64,000 nt of DNA, from positions 1-64,000 of the forward strand of contig NZ_SMJU01000015.1 of the NCBI RefSeq assembly GCF_004348825.1, read 5' to 3'. Source of the DNA: Arundinibacter roseus. GTDB taxonomy: Bacteria > Bacteroidota > Bacteroidia > Cytophagales > Spirosomataceae. Below, piece by piece: positions 59,412 to 64,000 of this stretch. Position 1 is the stretch's first letter, and the number at the start of each line of letters is the position of its first letter. The position numbers and the translations under genes were made by a program. Under the pieces are notes generated by a model that worked only from the letters and a program-made list of their open reading frames with translations, made no database searches and was not told where the DNA came from.

Positions 59412-60035
59412 TTACAGGCGCATCTTTTGCCAATAGGCTGAAAAATAATCCTCAATGTATCCGAACGTTGCGTTGGCCGACTGAATAATTCCGTCGGCTT
59501 TTTCCGGATTCTCTTCTGCAAATGCTGCTAGTACTTCCAGAAACTCTTTCCACGAAAGCCCATTTTTTTCAGTAGCTCCGGCAAAAAAACGCCCGCCAGC
59601 CTGTGGCGTTACGCCTAGGACCTGATTGACATGCCGACCAATCACTTTTCCACCTAGTTTTGATCCTTCCAGTACGTACACAGCCCCAAAAACCTGTGCT
59701 TCGGTACGTATTTCGGGGACAGGAAGCTGCAAAGGCAAAGATTCATGAAGCGAGGGCCCGGACAAATAATCAATGTCTTCCTGTGCCAGAAAACTCCTTT
59801 TTTCAAGAGTTAAATTGGGATGATTGATTTGTAAATAGGCTGATTCACAGGCTTTTTCTAGGGAAGAAAACGCGCCATGAAACCCATGCAAAATTGTAAT
59901 ATATTGTGACAGTTTTAACTCCTGATGCATCAGTTGCTGACTTAGCACAGATTGTTCCAGGGCTTCGTGTCTGAATTTGGTTTGCTCCCTTAGCGTGTGA
60001 ATAAAATTAATAGTCGGGGTCTTTTTGAGTTCCAT
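59412..60035 (-). CDS. bphO: Heme oxygenase (BphO-like) for phytochrome chromophore
   Basis: A 207-residue bacterial heme oxygenase. The proximal His is in KFRHEALEQSVLS (His23). A second hallmark is YVLEGSKLGGKVIGRHV (GSxLGG, distal helix). It cleaves heme to biliverdin IXalpha, the chromophore of the adjacent bacteriophytochrome. The ATG at 60035 overlaps the 3' end of the phytochrome gene by 29 bases and gives the normal N-terminus; an upstream in-frame ATG at 60098 would lie inside the phytochrome coding region and is rejected. It is the last gene of the operon RR - phytochrome - heme oxygenase. Confidence 0.9.
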   Translation of the reverse strand: MELKKTPTINFIHTLREQTKFRHEALEQSVLSQQLMHQELKLSQYITILHGFHGAFSSLEKACESAYLQINHPNLTLEKRSFLAQEDIDYLSGPSLHESLPLQLPVPEIRTEAQVFGAVYVLEGSKLGGKVIGRHVNQVLGVTPQAGGRFFAGATEKNGLSWKEFLEVLAAFAEENPEKADGIIQSANATFGYIEDYFSAYWQKMRL

Positions 60036-62340
60036 GAGTTGAGTGTAGCGGCGTGGAGCCAAAGTCAATAATGCGTGATAATGGGAAAATAAGTTCAAAC
60101 TGACTGCCTTCGTTAGGTTCGCTGTTGACCCAAATGTAGCCCTGATGATTCATCATGACTTTCCTGCAGATGGCCAACCCAATGCCTGTACCGGAGGTCT
60201 CAGTATTTAGTCGTTTGAATAGTCGAAAAATAATATCCCGGTAGTCTTTCTCAAATCCAATACCGTTGTCCTGAATAAAAATCGAGTAGTAAGAGCCTTC
60301 GATTGCGCCTAATTCCTTCGCCACCTCTTCTGATGGCTCGCTTGCCCAAATAGCAACATGAAGGTCTGTATCAGGTTTGCGAAATTTGAAGGAATTTGTT
60401 AAAAGATTCAGAAATAATTGCCTGATCTGAAACGGAATACCATTAATTCCAGGCAAGTTGTCCATATGAATCGTGGCTCCGGCTGCGGTAAACTCCTCCT
60501 GTTTTTCCTGGATTATTTCTGATAAAAGGGAGTTACTATTGATGACAGAAGATGGTTCATGGCCCGTAGAAATGTACGAGTAGGCCGAAATGTCGTCCAG
60601 CAGCTTCTGCATGCGCTGCGCCGAATTCTGCATTCGGTTTATAGAATCTACCAGCGTGTCCGTAAGGGTTTGGGTTTCCTGACTAAGTACCCGTGACGCC
60701 AGTACCTGAATTTTTCGCAGGGGTTCTTTGAGGTCATGCATGCTGATCCAGTGGATGTTTTCGAGTTCTTCCGTTGCGGCCTGCATGCGCTCATTGAGTG
60801 CGCGCTGCTTGTCGGCATCCTGCTGCAAGTGCAGCAATCGCAATTGTTTCTGAAAAACCGAAGCAAAGTAAGTCGTAGCTTCTACATGCACGGCAGCCCA
60901 GGCCGAACTTGTGTTTTTGACAACTTCCTGCCAGGCTTCAAACGACTTTCTCGGGCTGAGTTTTTGCCTTGCTTCCAGTAGTTGATCGGCTGCCGTGGGC
61001 CGGCCCGCCCAGGTAATCGTTTGAGACAACCCGGGCCTGAACCACAGGATACAATCTTCGCTCAAATAACCCAAAGGCTGATACATGATTCCGGAAGCCA
61101 GGTGCGCGTATGCTTCTGCCGGTGGAAATAGTGTGGCTATATTTTTACTAAAAAATGGTTCGTAACCCGTATGTTCCAGCAAAAAATTGGTTAGCTCTTT
61201 GATTGATTCCGTAGCGGGTACGTTCCCATTCGTAAATATCTGACCATCAATCAAAATGGCAACTCCCTGAGCCTGAGCGATGCGGAGTAGTTCGGGATTT
61301 GTAATGATGTCGCGTACCCGAATAGCCTCCTGCGTAAAAAAAGGAATTAAATGATTTAGACTTTTGTCTACAATTTCAACTTCCCGAACGGCCTGATTGC
61401 GCTCATGAAGGTCGATTTGGGAAGAAAGTAAAAATCCCAACAACTGCGCACTGTCGCGTTGCTTCAAGGTTAGATGCTTAGCTGACGAATGATGACACGC
61501 AATGAGCCCCCACAGACGATGATCTTTGATAATGGAAATGGAAAAAGAAGCCCCAACACCCATGTTTTTGAGGTACTGTACATGAATCGGCGACACACTG
61601 CGCAGCTGTGCGTGGCTCAGATCCAATTGTGCGGGAGCATCGTCCCATGCAGCGGGCAAACCATAAATTGCAACCGGCTCATAGGCTGTATCGTCGATCG
61701 CCCGCAACGGATTTTTGAGGTAGAGCTCGCGCGCCTGCGGCGGAATATCACTCGCCGGGTAACGTAGTCCCAAAAATGATTCCAGTGTTTCCAGGCGACT
61801 TTCGGCCAGTACTTCGCCCGTAAAATCTTCCTGATCGAACCGGTAGATCATGCTTCGGTCAAAACCCAACGTTTGCCTTACATAGTTTGCTACGGTTTGG
61901 CAAAGCTCCGTCAAATTACCGGGAGACTGGATCAAGGAAAGTAAATCGGTGAGTTGTATGCTGTAAGTTTCAGGAAGTATGTCCGCAATTGGTTCAATTT
62001 CCAGAATACGAACATTGCCCGACTGATGGGCGATCAGCTGAAAGGTTTGGTAGCTGTGAGTTACTAAAAACCGTTTGTTTTGGAACGAACTTTTTTCCTG
62101 GAAGTACGTTTCTATTTCGCTACTTTCCTGAGGGAAAAAGTCTTTAATGCTTTGTCCCAGAATGTGTTGCAAGGGAAGGCTGAAAAGCTTTTCCAGATTT
62201 TCACTTCCATAGCAAATCCGGCCATTTGCTGGATTTACCCCAATCAGGTAGCCGTGTGGCTGAATACTTCCCGGAATGTGGATAGGCTCCTCGTCACAAT
62301 CCGAAATGGTTGCAACTGTATTATTTGTTAAATTAATCAT
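60007..62340 (-). CDS. bphP: Bacteriophytochrome histidine kinase
   Basis: A 777-residue red/far-red photoreceptor kinase. Residues 1-120 are PAS with the biliverdin Cys at position 15 in ATISDCDEEPIHIPGSIQPHGYL. The GAF domain contains FLGLRYPASDIPPQARELY (PxSDIPxxAR, Asp198) and RSVSPIHVQYLKNMG with His253. The PHY domain carries the tongue motif SPRKSFEAWQEVV. The HisKA box is HWISMHDLKEPLRKI. The ATPase domain has FLNLLTNSFKF, QDNGIGFEKDY and SGTGIGLAICRKVM. All chromophore-binding residues are in place, so it is predicted photoactive with biliverdin made by the adjacent heme oxygenase. The response regulator gene lies just upstream. Expected output: phosphorylation of that regulator. Confidence 0.95.
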   Translation of the reverse strand: MINLTNNTVATISDCDEEPIHIPGSIQPHGYLIGVNPANGRICYGSENLEKLFSLPLQHILGQSIKDFFPQESSEIETYFQEKSSFQNKRFLVTHSYQTFQLIAHQSGNVRILEIEPIADILPETYSIQLTDLLSLIQSPGNLTELCQTVANYVRQTLGFDRSMIYRFDQEDFTGEVLAESRLETLESFLGLRYPASDIPPQARELYLKNPLRAIDDTAYEPVAIYGLPAAWDDAPAQLDLSHAQLRSVSPIHVQYLKNMGVGASFSISIIKDHRLWGLIACHHSSAKHLTLKQRDSAQLLGFLLSSQIDLHERNQAVREVEIVDKSLNHLIPFFTQEAIRVRDIITNPELLRIAQAQGVAILIDGQIFTNGNVPATESIKELTNFLLEHTGYEPFFSKNIATLFPPAEAYAHLASGIMYQPLGYLSEDCILWFRPGLSQTITWAGRPTAADQLLEARQKLSPRKSFEAWQEVVKNTSSAWAAVHVEATTYFASVFQKQLRLLHLQQDADKQRALNERMQAATEELENIHWISMHDLKEPLRKIQVLASRVLSQETQTLTDTLVDSINRMQNSAQRMQKLLDDISAYSYISTGHEPSSVINSNSLLSEIIQEKQEEFTAAGATIHMDNLPGINGIPFQIRQLFLNLLTNSFKFRKPDTDLHVAIWASEPSEEVAKELGAIEGSYYSIFIQDNGIGFEKDYRDIIFRLFKRLNTETSGTGIGLAICRKVMMNHQGYIWVNSEPNEGSQFELIFPLSRIIDFGSTPLHSTHGTQKDPDY

Positions 62341-62370
62341 CTTTTGGTTAAAAAATCTACTGCAAAGATT

Positions 62371-62826
62371 TCATTCGTCTACTAGTTCATTTAGATAAAA
62401 AGGGAGAGGTTTGGCAGCAAAAATCTGCTGAACTGCTATTCCGATCAGATTTTTGAGGGTTCCGAAATTGTCAGGTTTTCGGATATAAAGCGTGGCACCT
62501 TTGGCTTTGGTGGTTTCAATCATCCGTGGCGACGAGCTTGTCGAGATAATATACACTTTGGTCAGGTGGTTGCCCAACCGCTGACGAACGTAGTCCAGGC
62601 ATTCAATTCCGTTGCACTTGGGCAGGTTCAAATCCAGAAAAATAGCGTCAGGCAGGGTTTCGGCATTGGACAAAATGCTCATAAGCATTTCTCCATCCGT
62701 GAATTGCTCACAATCCACCAAACTTTTATATTCGTTAATGGCGTCCAAAAACAAAAAGCGATCGTCCTCGTCGTCGTCAACGAGAAAAATCTTCGACTTA
62801 GAAGCCGAGGATTGTGGTAGCAGCAT
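62371..62826 (-). CDS. Single-domain response regulator (Rcp-like) of the phytochrome operon
   Basis: A 151-residue receiver domain without an output domain. IFLVDDDEDDRFLFLDAI has the acidic pocket and Asp65 is the phospho-acceptor in DAIFLDLNLPKCNG. The Lys is in LYIRKPDNF (Lys117). An extended C-terminal helix and the FAAKPLPFYLNELVDE tail follow, as in cyanobacterial Rcp1-like partners. It is the first gene of the unit, 30 bases before the phytochrome start. It probably accepts phosphate from the phytochrome kinase and acts through protein contacts. The first residues (MLLPQSSASKS) are variable. Confidence 0.9.
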   Translation of the reverse strand: MLLPQSSASKSKIFLVDDDEDDRFLFLDAINEYKSLVDCEQFTDGEMLMSILSNAETLPDAIFLDLNLPKCNGIECLDYVRQRLGNHLTKVYIISTSSSPRMIETTKAKGATLYIRKPDNFGTLKNLIGIAVQQIFAAKPLPFYLNELVDE

Positions 62827-62934
62827 GTAGGTAAATGAGTAAAATAATACGAATTTCAGATAGTAACTAACTGATTCAGACGTGCTATTTTGGAGGGTAC
62901 TTTTGGTTTACAGAGAGTAAATTAAAAGAGAGGG

Positions 62935-62984
62935 AAATGTGAGACTTCAATCCAGTTTTATGTGGAGGATGGAGTCTCACATTT
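62935..62984. terminator. Hairpin after porX
   Basis: AAATGTGAGACT (62935-62946) pairs perfectly with AGTCTCACATTT (62973-62984) around a 26-base loop. It is placed about 23 bases after the minus-strand porX stop. The T run is short. Confidence 0.6.
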
Positions 62985-63006
62985 TCTAAAAAGATGTAAA
63001 TATAAG

Positions 63007-64000
63007 TTATTTAGCCTTTAAATCAATAAACGGAATAATGACTTCTTCCATCGAAATACCGCCGTGCTGAAATGTATCCCGGTACAAATTTACGTACTGA
63101 TTATAGTTATTTGGGTAGGCAAAAAAGTAATCTTCTTTGGTAAATACGTAGGAAGTAGACACGTGCGGTTTTGGAAGAAAAAATCGCTCAGGTTTACGAC
63201 AAACCAGCAAATGATCGTCGTCAAAGCCCAGGTTTTTTCCATGCTTATAGCGCAGATTGGTATTTGTCTCGCGGTAGCCAATAATTTTCACCGGCTTCTG
63301 TACCCGGATCATCCCGTGGTCAGTGGTCAGAATCAGTCGACATTTTTTCTCGGCAATTTTCCGGATCAAATCGAGCAAAGGCGAATGCTGAAACCACGAT
63401 TTCGTGATAGACCGATAGGCCGCTTCATCGGGCGCAAGTTCCTTGATCATTTGCACATCGGTGCGGGCGTGGGAAAGCATATCCACAAAATTATACACCA
63501 CTACATTGAGCGAATTCCCCAATAAATTGGAAAAGTTATCCACCAACGATTTCCCCTGATTCGTATTCAGAATTTTATTGTAAGAAAACTTCACCGGCAA
63601 ACGATTCCATTCGAGCTGTTTTTGCAGCAGTTCGTGTTCATGCTTATTCAGCCCTTCTTCGCCTTCGGCGGTATTTTCGTCACTGACCCACCACTGCGGA
63701 AATTTACGCTCGATTTCGCTCGGCATCATTCCCGCAAAAATCGCATTTCGCGAATAGCCCGTAGTTGTAGGTAAAATAGAATAGTAGGTCGATTCTTCCT
63801 CTATATTGAAATATTCCTGCAAAATTGGCTGAATCATTTTCCATTGATCAAAGCGAAAATTATCAATCAATAAAAAGAATAGTGACTCGCCGCTACCTTT
63901 CAGATGTGGGAACACTTTCTGCTTCATCAATTGATGCGAAAGCAACGGACGATCGGCCCGGGGATCATTCAACCAGTCTTCATATTCCTCTTCGATAAAC
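63007..64000 (-). CDS. porX: PorX-type PglZ-domain protein, C-terminal part (start off the window)
   Basis: The minus-strand frame is open to the right edge and starts inside a PglZ/alkaline-phosphatase-superfamily domain. Motifs: SLFFLLIDNFRFDQWKMI (the metal/nucleophile-region Asp), TTTGYSRNAIFAGM with the Thr nucleophile-region, VVYNFVDMLSHARTD, LILTTDHGMIRV (DHG metal motif) and STSYVFTKEDYFFAYPNN. The C-terminus is GGISMEEVIIPFIDLKAK. In Bacteroidota this architecture belongs to PorX, a response regulator fused to a PglZ phosphodiesterase that controls the type IX secretion system. Its receiver domain would lie beyond the right edge; that this is PorX is therefore a strong inference from family and organism. 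T9SS cargo proteins are encoded at 3867 and 56314. Confidence 0.9.
   Translation of the reverse strand, partial: FIEEEYEDWLNDPRADRPLLSHQLMKQKVFPHLKGSGESLFFLLIDNFRFDQWKMIQPILQEYFNIEEESTYYSILPTTTGYSRNAIFAGMMPSEIERKFPQWWVSDENTAEGEEGLNKHEHELLQKQLEWNRLPVKFSYNKILNTNQGKSLVDNFSNLLGNSLNVVVYNFVDMLSHARTDVQMIKELAPDEAAYRSITKSWFQHSPLLDLIRKIAEKKCRLILTTDHGMIRVQKPVKIIGYRETNTNLRYKHGKNLGFDDDHLLVCRKPERFFLPKPHVSTSYVFTKEDYFFAYPNNYNQYVNLYRDTFQHGGISMEEVIIPFIDLKAK

Noticed and set aside
60036-60098. Longer start for the heme oxygenase
   Set aside because: The added residues come from inside the phytochrome 3' end; the ATG at 60035 gives the standard N-terminus.
1-64000. CRISPR arrays, tRNA or rRNA genes
   Set aside because: No regularly spaced direct repeats were seen, and no cloverleaf with TTCGA-type arms or rRNA core sequences was recognised in the intergenic regions.

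Overview
The window reads as a chromosomal segment of a Bacteroidota bacterium, most likely order Cytophagales (Spirosomataceae/Runella/Dyadobacter-like). The clues are C-terminal type IX secretion (T9SS) sorting domains, a PorX-type PglZ protein at the right edge, a fused CcoNO oxidase subunit, DUF4199 and TMEM220 family proteins, and promoter boxes of the Bacteroidota form TANNTTTG in front of several genes. I see no rRNA, tRNA, CRISPR array or intact mobile element. Species is not assignable by eye.

Layout. 1-4.8 kb: three secreted surface proteins with cadherin-like/Ig-like repeats; two of them share an unrecognised N-terminal domain. 4.8-5.8 kb: a decayed IS5-like transposase. 6-11.3 kb: housekeeping and small genes (YebC/TACO1, GNAT, lipocalin, lipoproteins, metF, a beta-barrel protein, YbjQ). 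11.5-14.5 kb: copper P-type ATPase ccoI plus a DUF2892 protein. 14.7-20.4 kb: LolA-fold protein, large VPS10/BNR-propeller protein, PhyH dioxygenase and a fasciclin protein. 20.5-23.2 kb: malonate uptake and activation (madM, madL, matB). 23.3-33.6 kb: the microaerobic respiration block (ccoS, ccoNO, ccoQP, ccoG, ccoH, a SafE-like protein, hemN) followed by a PAS histidine kinase and a response regulator fused to a CRP/FNR-type DNA-binding module. 33.7-38.8 kb: 2-hydroxyacid dehydrogenase, pdxA, YicC, 3-methyladenine glycosylase and a Gfo/Idh/MocA oxidoreductase. 38.9-41.8 kb: an AT-rich pair (retropepsin-like/PDZ lipoprotein, TlpA-like thioredoxin lipoprotein) bracketed by a family of palindromic repeats. 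41.9-45.2 kb: DUF4199, membrane LuxR and a B12-binding radical SAM protein. 45.6-48.3 kb: saccharopine-dehydrogenase-like and ALDH7-like genes, probably lysine catabolism. 48.4-52.4 kb: a RiPP-like cassette (PqqD, lasso-type B2 protease, Cys-rich protein, HprK-like kinase, nucleotidyltransferase) without a visible precursor or cyclase. 52.5-59.4 kb: ftsH, rsfS, birA, TMEM220, a T9SS protein, a TPR lipoprotein, SRP RNA, a transaldolase-like gene and ftsE. 59.4-62.8 kb: bacteriophytochrome operon (response regulator, phytochrome kinase, heme oxygenase). 63.0 kb to the end: the C-terminal part of PorX.

How the genes work together. The strongest systems-level signal is a candidate oxygen-responsive circuit. 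The kinase has a FixL-like PAS domain in which the heme ligand His and the distal Arg of FixL align without gaps. Its partner is a REC-cNMP-HTH fusion, FixJ and FixK in one polypeptide. A palindrome TGAC-N4-GTCA of CRP/FNR architecture lies upstream of ccoI, ccoS-NO-QP and hemN. In the first two cases its centre is 52.5 bases from the first base of the -7-like box, and in front of hemN it is about two helical turns closer. The second notable system is the 48.4-52.4 kb cassette, whose Cys-rich protein with nine N-terminal-half cysteines sits where lasso clusters normally carry the asparagine-synthetase-like cyclase.
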